From Ruminococcus sp. (GTDB taxonomy: Bacteria; Bacillota_A; Clostridia; Oscillospirales; Ruminococcaceae), in assembly GCF_016283395.1 (NCBI RefSeq), contig NZ_JAEEMU010000043.1, positions 47,218 to 111,217 on the forward strand: a stretch of DNA of 64,000 nucleotides. Direction: 5' to 3'. Below the pieces are notes generated by a model that was not told the DNA's origin, searched no databases, and was given only the letters and a program-made list of their open reading frames with translations. The stretch's first letter is position 1; each line of letters begins with the position of its first letter. Below are positions 18,713-27,144 of this stretch, one piece after another. The position numbers were made by a program, and so were the translations under genes.

Positions 18713-19255
18713 TTATCCTTCTATCTGCCGCGCGAGGAACTGTGCTGAAGCGTTTATAAGACTCTTTTGCAGATCTGTGACTTCTTTGCACTTTTCACTT
18801 GTGAGGAATGCCACGGCTCCCGAAACATCGCCTGCTGTGATAATAGGCAGTGCGGCTATGGCAGTCCTGTTGACTCCTTCGGCAGGGAAGAAGTTGTTTG
18901 TACTTCCGTCGGGACAGAAGAACTGTCCGCGGTTCTCCATAAGCTCTTCAAGCTGACCTGTTACCCGTCTTTCGGCAAATTCCTTACGTGGTACACCTGC
19001 GGTGGCAACTACGTGATCTTTGTCGAATATGATAACGGGACAGCCTGCTATTTTATGCATGATATCCGCAACATATCCTGCATTTTCGCTCATTTCGCTT
19101 ACCGCAGAGTACTTACGGAATATGACTTCGCCTTCACTGTTTGTGTATATTTCAAGCGGGTCGCCCTCGCGTATACGCATGGTGCGCCGTATTTCCTTTG
19201 GAATGACGACTCTGCCTAAATCATCTATACGTCTTACGATACCTGTTGCTTTCAT
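18713..19255 (-). CDS. spoVT: Stage V sporulation protein T (AbrB-like regulator)
   Basis: SpoVT is a DNA-binding regulator of late forespore genes. The 180-residue protein has an N-terminal swapped-hairpin AbrB domain (MKATGIVRRIDDLGRVVIPKE) in residues 1-50. A C-terminal GAF-like domain (about 60-180) contains GCPVIIFDKDHVVA and ALPIITAGDVSGAVAFL. The length equals that of Bacillus SpoVT. The ATG follows CGGAGG. It argues for a lineage with sporulation ancestry, though some non-sporulating clostridia keep it. Confidence 0.93.
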   Translation of the reverse strand: MKATGIVRRIDDLGRVVIPKEIRRTMRIREGDPLEIYTNSEGEVIFRKYSAVSEMSENAGYVADIMHKIAGCPVIIFDKDHVVATAGVPRKEFAERRVTGQLEELMENRGQFFCPDGSTNNFFPAEGVNRTAIAALPIITAGDVSGAVAFLTSEKCKEVTDLQKSLINASAQFLARQIEG

Positions 19256-19439
19256 AATAAAACCTCCGAAAAAAGTTTGTGGGAATATTTTGTGCAGTGT
19301 TTGAAAGATTATTCATTGATGTATTTAAGCCTGATGATATTGCTAAAATAATACGGCGGATTATTACCTCATTATTACTATGTTTTAATGTCAAAAGTGT
19401 GCATATGGAATATAATATGTAAACAATATGTTGTGGATA

Positions 19440-19468
19440 TTGACAAAATATTAAGTCTGAGTTATGAT
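19440..19468 (+). promoter_or_regulatory. Promoter of the LRR surface protein
   Basis: TTGACA and TATGAT are 17 bp apart, giving a leader of about 70 bases. The 290-bp divergent spacer to spoVT is AT-rich and otherwise shows no clear element. Confidence 0.65.
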
Positions 19469-19545
19469 CTAATTATGATATAGATTATATTTTTACATGG
19501 ATCATATCATAATACATTGATGCTTTACGCGAAAGGGTGATATGC

Positions 19546-21243
19546 ATGAAAAAATGGACTAAACGATTTATGGCACTTATAATGTCGGGCTTAATGGCAA
19601 CAATGCCGCTTTCAGTAACAACAGCAGTGACCGCAGGTGCGGAAGATGCCGTTACAGAAGAAGCTGCTTTTACAGAGCCTGTAGGGGGAGTGTACAACGG
19701 TATCATGTGGTCGTTTGATGGAGAAACACTTGTTTTTGAAGCTAAAAGAAATTATTTTATTGTGATGAATAATGAGTCTTCCCCATGGCTGATCTATAAG
19801 GATAAAGTGAAAAAAATCATTTTTAAAGAAGGTATTACAGCTATTAATGGATTTCGTGATTATCCTGAGCTTACGGAAGTTTTTATTGGAGATGGTGTAA
19901 AAAAGATTACACAAGGTTTTGTGAACTGTACAAAGCTTTCTAAGGTCAATCTCCCTGATTCTTTAACGGAAATGACTGATGCTTTTGACAAGTGTACAAG
20001 TCTTGAAAATATAGATATACCTGCGTCAGTTAAAGATGTAGATGTTTGGTCATTTAAAGGTACTCCGTGGCTTGAGAAACAAGAACAACCTGTTATTGTA
20101 AATGATATTCTTATAGATGGTCGAAAATGCTCAGGAGATGTTATTATTCCGGACACAGTAAGAGTAATTGGTGACTCGGCGTTTTGGAAAAGTGATATTA
20201 CTTCAGTGACAATACCTGATTCGGTAGAAAGGATTAAACGTGCTGCTTTTATAGATTGTACGGAACTGACTAAGGTGAAAATGTCAGACTCTGTAAAATA
20301 TATAGAAGACGATGTCTTTGAGAGATGTGCTAAGTTGGAAGATATTACTTTATCATCTTCGTTGGAAAACATAGGAGGTTATAATTTTGAAGGTACTCTT
20401 TGGTTAGAAGCAAGACGCAAAGAAAACCCACTTGTAATTGAAAAAGACATATTGCTTGATGGAAGAACATGTACGGGAGATGTTGAGATTCCTGAGAGTG
20501 TTACCATGATAGCAGGTTATGCGTTTTATGAGAACAAAGATATAACTTCTGTTTCAATTCCTGATTCTATAGAAAAACTTGAAAGATTTACATTTGCTTA
20601 TTGCTCAAATCTGAAAAAAGTTGATCTGCCTGATACGACTGCATTAGGAGGTGGAGATTTTTGTTATTGTTCAAGTCTTGAAAGCATTAATATACCGTCA
20701 ACAGGCTGGACTATAGACAGTGGAACTTTTTATGGCTGTTTAAGCTTAAAGAAAATAGTATTGCCGAAAAACATTACATATTTTAATAATTCTGCTTTTG
20801 AAAATACTTCAATCGAAGAAGTAACTATTCTGAATCCTGATTTACGTATTACAGTAGACGATTTTTTAACGGGAGTTACCATAATAAGCTATTCCGGATC
20901 AAAGGTTGAAGAATGGGCAAAGAGAACGGGACATAAGTTTGTGCCTATTGATGATGTACCGCCTGAAACTACCGCCATGACTACTACAGCCACAACAACT
21001 ACTATCACCACAACGACAACGACAACGACAACAACCACCACAACCACAACAGAAACAACGACCACAGTTACATCAACTGAAACTACTTCGACTACGGCAG
21101 AAAAGACAACTGCAACCACATCTGCGTCAACACTTCCGCAGACAGGCTATGCCAAAACATACGGAGCTATAGTTTTGGCAGCTGCACTTATGACGTTTAC
21201 TGGCACAGCCGTAGTTGTAAAAACACGCAGGAAAGATGAATAG
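19546..21243 (+). CDS. LPXTG-anchored BspA-type leucine-rich-repeat protein
   Basis: The ATG at 19546 follows AAAGGGTGA; a GTG 9 bases earlier overlaps that site. The N-terminus is a Sec signal peptide (MKKWTKRFMALIMSG, cleavage likely after TAGA near residue 33). Residues 40-460 hold LRR_5 units of the type TSVTIPDSVERIKRAAF and SVSIPDSIEKLERFTF. Residues 465-525 are an almost pure Thr linker, and the C-terminus has LPQTG, a hydrophobic segment and KTRRKDE, so sortase should fix it to peptidoglycan. No enzymatic domain is seen; BspA-like repeats commonly bind proteins or glycans. The sortase gene is not here. Confidence 0.92.
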   Translation: MKKWTKRFMALIMSGLMATMPLSVTTAVTAGAEDAVTEEAAFTEPVGGVYNGIMWSFDGETLVFEAKRNYFIVMNNESSPWLIYKDKVKKIIFKEGITAINGFRDYPELTEVFIGDGVKKITQGFVNCTKLSKVNLPDSLTEMTDAFDKCTSLENIDIPASVKDVDVWSFKGTPWLEKQEQPVIVNDILIDGRKCSGDVIIPDTVRVIGDSAFWKSDITSVTIPDSVERIKRAAFIDCTELTKVKMSDSVKYIEDDVFERCAKLEDITLSSSLENIGGYNFEGTLWLEARRKENPLVIEKDILLDGRTCTGDVEIPESVTMIAGYAFYENKDITSVSIPDSIEKLERFTFAYCSNLKKVDLPDTTALGGGDFCYCSSLESINIPSTGWTIDSGTFYGCLSLKKIVLPKNITYFNNSAFENTSIEEVTILNPDLRITVDDFLTGVTIISYSGSKVEEWAKRTGHKFVPIDDVPPETTAMTTTATTTTITTTTTTTTTTTTTTTETTTTVTSTETTSTTAEKTTATTSASTLPQTGYAKTYGAIVLAAALMTFTGTAVVVKTRRKDE

Positions 21244-21279
21244 TCAGAGCTGACTGTCAAGCAATTGGATAATGGTTCA

Positions 21280-21308
21280 AAGCCTCCTTATGCATCATAA
21301 GGAGGCTT
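21280..21308 (+). terminator. Terminator after the LRR protein
   Basis: A perfect 12-bp stem AAGCCTCCTTAT with its complement and a 5-base loop is followed by TTTTG. Confidence 0.8.
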
Positions 21309-21446
21309 TTGTATGCATGAAGAGGTATTTTTACTCGTAAAGCTTGCGTTGATACTATACGTGATGATATTTTAGCTGAGAGATATCAGTTTTTTGTGGA
21401 AAGTGCAAAAAATACGTCAGGTCTTGAAAAACAGCAATTTTTGTGC

Positions 21447-21620
21447 TTGCTTTTTTTTATGTCAGCAGTTATAATTAATGTGTACTAAATACGCTGTCGG
21501 GCGGTTATTGCTTCGACATTAATTACGGCGTACAGGTTTTTGGAGAATGGTGATCTGCACATGGCGGACATTTTCGTCAAGCGGCAGATCTTAAAAATGT
21601 ATTATAAGGAGAATAAAGCA
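21447..21620 (+). promoter_or_regulatory. rfbB promoter and structured leader of about 140 nt
   Basis: TTGCTT (21447-21452) and TATAAT (21470-21475) are 17 bp apart. Transcription would start near 21482, leaving about 140 untranslated bases. These include pairing arms TACGC/GCGTA (about 21489-21534) and GATCTGC/GCAGATC (about 21552-21590). The motif matches no riboswitch that I recognise. Confidence 0.5.
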
Positions 21621-22649
21621 ATGAATGTATTTGTTACAGGTGGAGCCGGATTTATAGGCTCAAATTTTGTATTCCATATGCTTGATACTTATCCAGATTA
21701 CAGAATAGTATGTCTTGATAAGCTCACATACGCAGGCAATTTATCAACACTTGAGCCTGTTATGAAGAACCCTAACTTCCGTTTCGTGAAGATAGATATA
21801 TGCGACAGAGAAGCAATCTACAAGCTTTTCGAGGAAGAAAAGCCTGATATTGTAGTTAACTTCGCAGCAGAGTCCCATGTTGACCGCTCTATCGAGAACC
21901 CTGAGATATTCCTTCAGACAAATATCCTCGGTACACAGGTACTTATGGACGCTTGCCGCAAGTACGGCATACAGCGTTATCATCAGGTATCAACAGACGA
22001 GGTTTACGGTGATCTCCCACTTGACCGTCCTGACCTTTTCTTTACAGAGACTACACCTATCCACACAAGCAGCCCGTACAGCTCATCAAAGGCTGGTGCT
22101 GATCTTCTCGTAATGGCGTACAATCGTACATATGGGCTTCCTGTGACTATCTCACGTTGTTCAAATAACTACGGTCCTTATCACTTCCCCGAGAAGCTGA
22201 TACCGCTGATGATCGCTAACGCTCTCGCAGACAAGCCGCTTCCTGTGTACGGTGAAGGACTTAATGTGCGTGACTGGCTCTATGTTGAGGATCACTGCCG
22301 CGCTATCGACCTTATTATCCATAAGGGCAAGGTCGGCGAAGTATACAACGTAGGCGGACACAACGAGATGAAGAACATCGACATCGTTAAGCTCATATGT
22401 AAGGAGCTCGGTAAGCCAGAGAGCCTTATCACACACGTTGAAGATCGTAAGGGACACGATATGCGTTACGCTATCGACCCGACTAAAATTCACAATGAGC
22501 TTGGCTGGCTGCCTGAGACAAAGTTCGAGGACGGCATCAAAAAGACAATCAAGTGGTATCTTGAGAACCGTGAGTGGTGGGAAACTATCATCAGCGGCGA
22601 GTACCAGAACTACTATGAGAAGATGTACGGAAACCGTGCAGAGGTCTGA
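21621..22649 (+). CDS. rfbB: dTDP-glucose 4,6-dehydratase
   Basis: RfbB converts dTDP-glucose to dTDP-4-keto-6-deoxyglucose, the second step towards dTDP-rhamnose and related surface sugars. The 342-residue protein starts MNVFVTGGAGFIGSNF, the NAD-binding Rossmann loop. It has the catalytic STDEVYGDL with Asp-Glu, the YSSSKAGAD Tyr-x3-Lys pair, and the C-terminal NVGGHNE. The ATG at 21621 has AAGGAG 9 bases upstream; the frame extends to 21540 but without a ribosome site. rfbA, rfbC and rfbD are not in the window, and galE follows after 102 bases. Confidence 0.96.
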   Translation: MNVFVTGGAGFIGSNFVFHMLDTYPDYRIVCLDKLTYAGNLSTLEPVMKNPNFRFVKIDICDREAIYKLFEEEKPDIVVNFAAESHVDRSIENPEIFLQTNILGTQVLMDACRKYGIQRYHQVSTDEVYGDLPLDRPDLFFTETTPIHTSSPYSSSKAGADLLVMAYNRTYGLPVTISRCSNNYGPYHFPEKLIPLMIANALADKPLPVYGEGLNVRDWLYVEDHCRAIDLIIHKGKVGEVYNVGGHNEMKNIDIVKLICKELGKPESLITHVEDRKGHDMRYAIDPTKIHNELGWLPETKFEDGIKKTIKWYLENREWWETIISGEYQNYYEKMYGNRAEV

Positions 22650-22751
22650 ACTATAAATAAAAAAGTCAGAGCATACTTTTCAATAATGTTTTTCGGCTTC
22701 GTATAATGAAGCTTTGGTCATTTATAATAAAAAGGGAAAGAGGTCAAAGAT

Positions 22752-23771
22752 ATGGCAACGATCTTATTAGCAGGGGGAGCAGGATATATCGGCTCACACA
22801 CAGCAGTTGAACTTTTAAATGCAGGCTACGATGTAGTAGTAGCTGACAATTTTTCAAACAGCTCGGCTGAATCAATAAAACGAGTTGAAAAAATAACAGG
22901 CAAGTCCGTAAAGCTCTATGAGCTTGATATCAAGGACAATGCAAAGCTTTCGGAAGTATTCAAGGAAAACAAGATAGATGCAGTCATTCATTTTGCAGGA
23001 CTTAAAGCTGTTGGCGAGTCTGTACAGAAGCCTGTAATGTATTACCGCAATAACATTGACACAACTCTTTCATTGCTTGAAACAATGGAGCAGTTTAACG
23101 TCAAGAACATCATATTCAGTTCATCTGCAACTGTTTATGGCGAAGCAAATCCTGTTCCGTATTTTGAAACAATGCCCCGCGGAGCTTGTACAAATCCTTA
23201 CGGCTGGACAAAATCAATGATGGAGCAGATATTTGAGGACGCAGCAAAGGCTGATAAGGAGCTTTCCGTTATACTTCTCCGTTACTTCAATCCTATCGGT
23301 GCCCATGAGTCGGGAATGATAGGTGAGGATCCCCATGGAATACCTAATAACCTCATGCCTTATGTATCACAGGTGGCAGTGGGAAGAAGAGAATGCCTGA
23401 CTATATTCGGCAATGATTATCCCACACCTGACGGCACCTGCACCCGTGACTATATCCATGTTGTAGACCTTGCAAAGGGACACGTAAAGGCTATAGACTA
23501 TATCCTTGCAAATCAGTGCATGGAGATATTCAACCTCGGCACAGGTACTCCTTACAGCGTTACCGAGATAGTTGATACATTTGAGAGAGTAAACGATATC
23601 AAGGTAAATCACGTATACGGTCCAAGAAGAGCAGGAGATCTTGCAGAGTGCTACGCAAATGCAGACAAGGCTCTGAAAGTTCTTGGCTGGAAAACAGAAA
23701 AAACTCTTGAGGATATGTGCCGCGATTCATGGAACTGGCAGAAAAACAACCCTAACGGCTATAATAAGTAA
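22752..23771 (+). CDS. galE: UDP-glucose 4-epimerase
   Basis: GalE interconverts UDP-glucose and UDP-galactose using tightly bound NAD. The 339-residue protein begins with the Rossmann loop LLAGGAGYIGSHTAVELL. It contains the catalytic SSSATVYGEANPVPYFE and the NPYGWTKSMMEQ Tyr-x3-Lys motif, and the substrate-binding RRAGDLAECYA near the C-terminus. A GAAAGAGGTC stretch precedes the ATG. It lies 102 bases after rfbB in the same direction and ends at a clear terminator, so both may form one nucleotide-sugar operon. Confidence 0.97.
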   Translation: MATILLAGGAGYIGSHTAVELLNAGYDVVVADNFSNSSAESIKRVEKITGKSVKLYELDIKDNAKLSEVFKENKIDAVIHFAGLKAVGESVQKPVMYYRNNIDTTLSLLETMEQFNVKNIIFSSSATVYGEANPVPYFETMPRGACTNPYGWTKSMMEQIFEDAAKADKELSVILLRYFNPIGAHESGMIGEDPHGIPNNLMPYVSQVAVGRRECLTIFGNDYPTPDGTCTRDYIHVVDLAKGHVKAIDYILANQCMEIFNLGTGTPYSVTEIVDTFERVNDIKVNHVYGPRRAGDLAECYANADKALKVLGWKTEKTLEDMCRDSWNWQKNNPNGYNK

Positions 23772-23775
23772 GGTA

Positions 23776-23802
23776 AACTCGGGCAATTGCCCGAGTTTTT
23801 TA
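23776..23802 (+). terminator. Terminator after galE
   Basis: AACTCGGGC pairs with GCCCGAGTT across a 4-base loop and is followed by a T-run. Confidence 0.9.
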
Positions 23803-23808
23803 TTGTAC

Positions 23809-23837
23809 TTGAATAATTCATAAATATATGGTATACT
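23809..23837 (+). promoter_or_regulatory. Promoter of the VanZ-like gene
   Basis: TTGAAT and TATACT are 17 bp apart, 42 bases before the ATG at 23880. Confidence 0.6.
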
Positions 23838-23879
23838 ATTATTATATAGGATATTAAAACTTGGAAAGGCTGAGGATAT

Positions 23880-24344
23880 ATGTCGAAAATAATAGATAAA
23901 CTGAAAAAGCTCAGCTATTCTGAGCTTTTGATAAAGGGATTGTGTGCATTTACAATGCTTATTTACCTGTACTGTGTTATGAGCGTCACGCTTATTGACA
24001 GGATACCAGGTATGCGCCGTCATGTGTTCAGACCATTATGGGAAGTGAGCACCATGCTTAAAAGCGGCGATTATCACTACTGGATCGGACAGATAGGCGG
24101 AAATGTTATAATGCTGCTTCCCCTTGGATTTATGCTCCCCATTATGTCTGAAAAATTCAGGAGCATCAAGGTAGCTGCTCTGTCGGGCTTCGGTGTATCG
24201 GTACTGATCGAGTTTACGCAGTATTATACGGGCAGGGGGTTGTTTGAGTCCGATGATATAATGCATAATACTTTAGGTGCTTGTATCGGCTGTCTGATCT
24301 ATATTATGTTATCCGACAGACTTGTAAAAAATGAGTATCAATGA
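23880..24344 (+). CDS. VanZ-like membrane protein
   Basis: The 154-residue protein has about four membrane segments. It carries the VanZ-family pattern QIGGNVIMLLPLGFMLP, SGFGVSVLIEFTQYYTGRGLFESDDIMHNTLGACIG, given here in part only as the diagnostic IEFTQ and DDIMHNTLG. VanZ proteins are small envelope proteins, some associated with low-level teicoplanin resistance, whose biochemical role is unsettled. The ATG has GAGGATAT upstream. It has its own promoter and terminator. A second, longer VanZ-type protein lies at 35.7-36.2 kb. Confidence 0.88.
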   Translation: MSKIIDKLKKLSYSELLIKGLCAFTMLIYLYCVMSVTLIDRIPGMRRHVFRPLWEVSTMLKSGDYHYWIGQIGGNVIMLLPLGFMLPIMSEKFRSIKVAALSGFGVSVLIEFTQYYTGRGLFESDDIMHNTLGACIGCLIYIMLSDRLVKNEYQ

Positions 24345-24353
24345 GATATAAAA

Positions 24354-24393
24354 AAGTTACCGCTTCCTGTGTGCAGGGAGCGGTTTAACTTTT
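24354..24393 (+). terminator. Terminator after the VanZ-like gene
   Basis: AAGTTACCGCTTCCTG pairs imperfectly with CAGGGAGCGGTTTAACTT across a TGTG loop. Confidence 0.7.
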
Positions 24394-24507
24394 GATTAAA
24401 TAAGGAGTGTGATTTCTTAATCAGATGACATACTGATTATAGCTCATAAACAGTTAATTATCAAGATGATAAATGTCACTTTATCAGTGACAAATGTAAC
24501 TGCTGAT

Positions 24508-24536
24508 TTGACATTTTCGGAAATCTATAATATAAT
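24508..24536 (+). promoter_or_regulatory. Promoter of the exonuclease-YjbR pair
   Basis: TTGACA and TATAAT are exactly 17 bp apart. Transcription would start near 24543, downstream of the in-frame ATG at 24466, which rules that start out. Confidence 0.85.
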
Positions 24537-24570
24537 GTATACTGATATTGTATGTGAAAGGAGCTTTGGC

Positions 24571-25137
24571 TTGGGCAGTATAAAACGCAGAAAAGGCAAG
24601 AGCCGTATAGAATTCCCTGAGGATTACTGCGTAGTCGATATAGAGACTACGGGGCTTGATCCCGAGACCTGCGAGATAATCGAAATAGCGGCAGTCAGAT
24701 ACAGAAACGGCAAAAAATCGGCTGTTTTCAGCACATTTGTAAAGCCCGAGCGGCATATCCCAGAGTTCATAACAGGAATGACAGGGATAGATGATACAAT
24801 GGTTGAAAATGCTCCCGACATAAAAACTGCCATACTTGACTTTTATAACTTTGCAGGAAGCGATATGCTCATGGGTTATAACGTTAATTTCGATATCAAC
24901 TTCCTCTATGACAATCTGCTGAGATGTCATGGCATATACTTGCAGAATGATTTTGTTGATGTGCTGAGGTTTTCGAGAAAAGTCCTTACACTTCTGCCCG
25001 ACCGCCGTCAGACCACCGTTGCCGCACATTACGGTATAGAGATAGCAGGTGCGCACAGAGCTGCAAGAGACTGCGAGATATGCAATGCCTGTTACATATG
25101 CCTGCGTGATGAGATGCGCAGACAGGAGGCAATGTAA
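24571..25137 (+). CDS. DEDDh 3'-5' exonuclease (DnaQ/PolC epsilon-like)
   Basis: The protein has the exonuclease motifs VVDIETTG (Exo I), NVNFDINFL (Exo II) and HRAARDCEIC (Exo III, DEDDh type) within 188 residues, with no polymerase domain. It probably trims 3' ends of DNA or RNA in repair. I chose the TTG start at 24571: AAAGGAG lies 7 bases upstream and the promoter at 24508-24536 starts transcription just before it. The stop overlaps the next ATG by one base (TAATG), so the following YjbR-type gene is translationally coupled. Confidence 0.9.
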   Translation: MGSIKRRKGKSRIEFPEDYCVVDIETTGLDPETCEIIEIAAVRYRNGKKSAVFSTFVKPERHIPEFITGMTGIDDTMVENAPDIKTAILDFYNFAGSDMLMGYNVNFDINFLYDNLLRCHGIYLQNDFVDVLRFSRKVLTLLPDRRQTTVAAHYGIEIAGAHRAARDCEICNACYICLRDEMRRQEAM

Positions 25138-25910
25138 TGACGGTAAAGAAGATGAAGGACAGGCTCATTGAGTACGCAAATGAGCGTTACGGCACAAAGC
25201 CCGAATACCTGTGGGCAAAGACTCCCGATTGCGCAGTGTTTCGATGTGAGACAAATGATAAATGGTATGGCATAATAATGTGCGTAGACGGCAGCAAGCT
25301 GGGACTTGCCAAGGGTGTCAGCTATGATATCGTAAACGTGAAGTGCAGCCCGCTTATGACAGGCTCGCTTCTTGCTATTAAAGGCATATATCCTGCATAT
25401 CATATGCAGAAGGAGAGCTGGGTAACAGTGCTCCTTGACGGAACTGTCAGTGAGGAGCAGGTTTTCTCCCTGCTTGATATGAGCTATGAGCTTATAAAGC
25501 AGAGCGGCGGCAGCCACAGACTGAGGACTGATACTAAAGAGTGGCTCATACCAGCATCGCCTGCCATGTACGATGTGGAGCAGGACTTTCGGCGTGACGG
25601 CATGATTCTCTGGAAACAGACCGCAAACTTCATTGTGGGAGATATCATCTATATGTATATGGCTGCGCCTGTATCTGCCATAATGTATAAATGCGAGGCT
25701 GTTGAGGTGGATATACCGTATAAGTACGATAATGGTGATTACCACATCAGAAAGGCTATGAAGCTGAAGCTTCTGTGCCGCTTTAAAAAAGAGGATATGC
25801 CTCTGACGGCTATGAAGGAGCTTGGAGCAAAAGCCGTGCGCGGTCCGAGAGGAGTACCGCCTGCACTCAGCCGACAGCTTAAAGAACTGTGCAAAAAGGT
25901 CGGCAAATGA
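25137..25910 (+). CDS. MmcQ/YjbR-family protein with C-terminal extension
   Basis: Residues 1-120 match the YjbR/MmcQ fold, a double-wing DNA-binding-like domain. Typical stretches are YGTKPEYLWAKTPDCAVFR, DKWYGIIM and KESWVTVLLDGTVS. The usual family length is about 120, but this protein has 257 residues. The second half (about 125-257), with ASPAMYDVEQDF and AVRGPRGVPPALSRQL, is not a domain I recognise. Translation is coupled to the exonuclease gene, which suggests a DNA-related role, but none is established. Confidence 0.82.
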   Translation: MTVKKMKDRLIEYANERYGTKPEYLWAKTPDCAVFRCETNDKWYGIIMCVDGSKLGLAKGVSYDIVNVKCSPLMTGSLLAIKGIYPAYHMQKESWVTVLLDGTVSEEQVFSLLDMSYELIKQSGGSHRLRTDTKEWLIPASPAMYDVEQDFRRDGMILWKQTANFIVGDIIYMYMAAPVSAIMYKCEAVEVDIPYKYDNGDYHIRKAMKLKLLCRFKKEDMPLTAMKELGAKAVRGPRGVPPALSRQLKELCKKVGK

Positions 25911-25959
25911 TAGTACATAAGCTGTAAAACAACGTATTTACGCAGTAAAAGCCGTGCTA

Positions 25960-25988
25960 TTGATTTATTTTCGCAACTATGCTATAAT
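25960..25988 (+). promoter_or_regulatory. Promoter of the alpha/beta hydrolase gene
   Basis: TTGATT and TATAAT are 17 bp apart, 51 bases before the ATG at 26040. Confidence 0.65.
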
Positions 25989-26039
25989 ATTCATTGTAAG
26001 TCTTATTTTATTTTTCCGTTTTTTGACAGGAGGAACTTT

Positions 26040-27080
26040 ATGCTTAATGCTGATCTGAAGGAATTTCAACTGACTTCTGATTTTGATGAGCTTGTGATCT
26101 CGGCTGTACTGGCAGTGCCCTCGGGAGATATAAACGGCATTGTACAGATAGTTCACGATATGAACGAGCACAAGGAGAGATACTATCCCTTTATGGATTA
26201 CCTTGCTGAGCAGGGATTTATAACAGTGATACATGATAACCGCGGTCACGGCGGAAGCATAATGGAAGCTGATGATATCGGCTTCATGTTCAGAAAAGGC
26301 GGCGAAGGCTTTGTAAGTGATATCGCCCAGATAAATAAACGCATAAGAGCAGCATATCCTAATACGCCTGTCTTTATGGTGGCAAGCGGTCTGGGAGCTT
26401 CGGGCGCAAAGTGCTTCATCAAGGGATACGATGACTGCATAGACGGTCTTGTACTCCTCGGAAGCCTGTATTACAGTCCATTTTCACCTGTAACAAGAGT
26501 GATAAATTCCGTGGCGTCAAAGCGTCCCGGAAGCCGTTTCAGAAGCGAGAAGATATTCGACACTATTGATGACTGTCTGGGAAAATTCTTTGAAGATCCC
26601 ATAAATTCATGGAGATGCAGCGATCCCGATGTGGTACTTGCATTTAATGAGGATCAGCTCTGCAACTTCAAGCCCACACTCAACGGCTATCAGGAAATGC
26701 TGTGGATAATGAGAAACTCTCAGTCGGGGACAGGTTGGCAACTGAAAAATCCAAAGCTTCCCATACGTTTCATATCGGGTAAGGAAGATATGGCAATGGT
26801 ATCGGAGAAGAAATTCATGAAACTGGTATCAAAACTGGAAAAAGTAGGATATGACAGCATATCCCACAGACTGTTCGACAATATGCGCCATGATGTCCTC
26901 ATGGAGAAGAACAGCATAAACGTTCATAAGGATATAGCAAAAACTCTGTTTTCGTGGCTTGACCGCTGGAACGAGGAGCGTCTTGAGGCAGCAGCAGAGG
27001 TCGCAGCCGAAGTCGCAGCAGTAACAGCAGCCGAGGAAGCACCTGCACAGCAGGAAAACGAAGAAACAGTAAATGAATAA
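26040..27080 (+). CDS. Alpha/beta hydrolase fold protein lacking the serine nucleophile
   Basis: The 346-residue protein resembles monoacylglycerol lipase/S33-type hydrolases. It has VQIVHDMNEHKERY (oxyanion region), GFITVIHDNRGHGGS, then VFMVASGLGASGAK where the nucleophile elbow GHSMG is expected. Aligned there, Ser is replaced by Gly (ASGLG). The acid (ISGKEDMA, about residue 247) and His (NMRHDVLM, about 283) remain. It may be catalytically dead, or use Ser two residues away. The C-terminal 35 residues are Ala/Glu-rich and disordered. The ATG follows AGGAGG. tex starts 64 bases downstream. Confidence 0.85.
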   Translation: MLNADLKEFQLTSDFDELVISAVLAVPSGDINGIVQIVHDMNEHKERYYPFMDYLAEQGFITVIHDNRGHGGSIMEADDIGFMFRKGGEGFVSDIAQINKRIRAAYPNTPVFMVASGLGASGAKCFIKGYDDCIDGLVLLGSLYYSPFSPVTRVINSVASKRPGSRFRSEKIFDTIDDCLGKFFEDPINSWRCSDPDVVLAFNEDQLCNFKPTLNGYQEMLWIMRNSQSGTGWQLKNPKLPIRFISGKEDMAMVSEKKFMKLVSKLEKVGYDSISHRLFDNMRHDVLMEKNSINVHKDIAKTLFSWLDRWNEERLEAAAEVAAEVAAVTAAEEAPAQQENEETVNE

Positions 27081-27144
27081 ATGACGATCTACAGGACCGC
27101 GGCAGTACCGACGGTCCTTATATCGTAAAATGAAAGGATCAATT

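Noticed and set aside
21309..21374. Mini-ORF behind the AAGGAGG in the terminator arm after the LRR gene
   Set aside because: The apparent ribosome site is the hairpin arm itself and the frame has only about 20 codons.
24466..24570. Upstream ATG extension of the exonuclease
   Set aside because: It lies before and across the TTGACA-17-TATAAT promoter, so it would not be transcribed.
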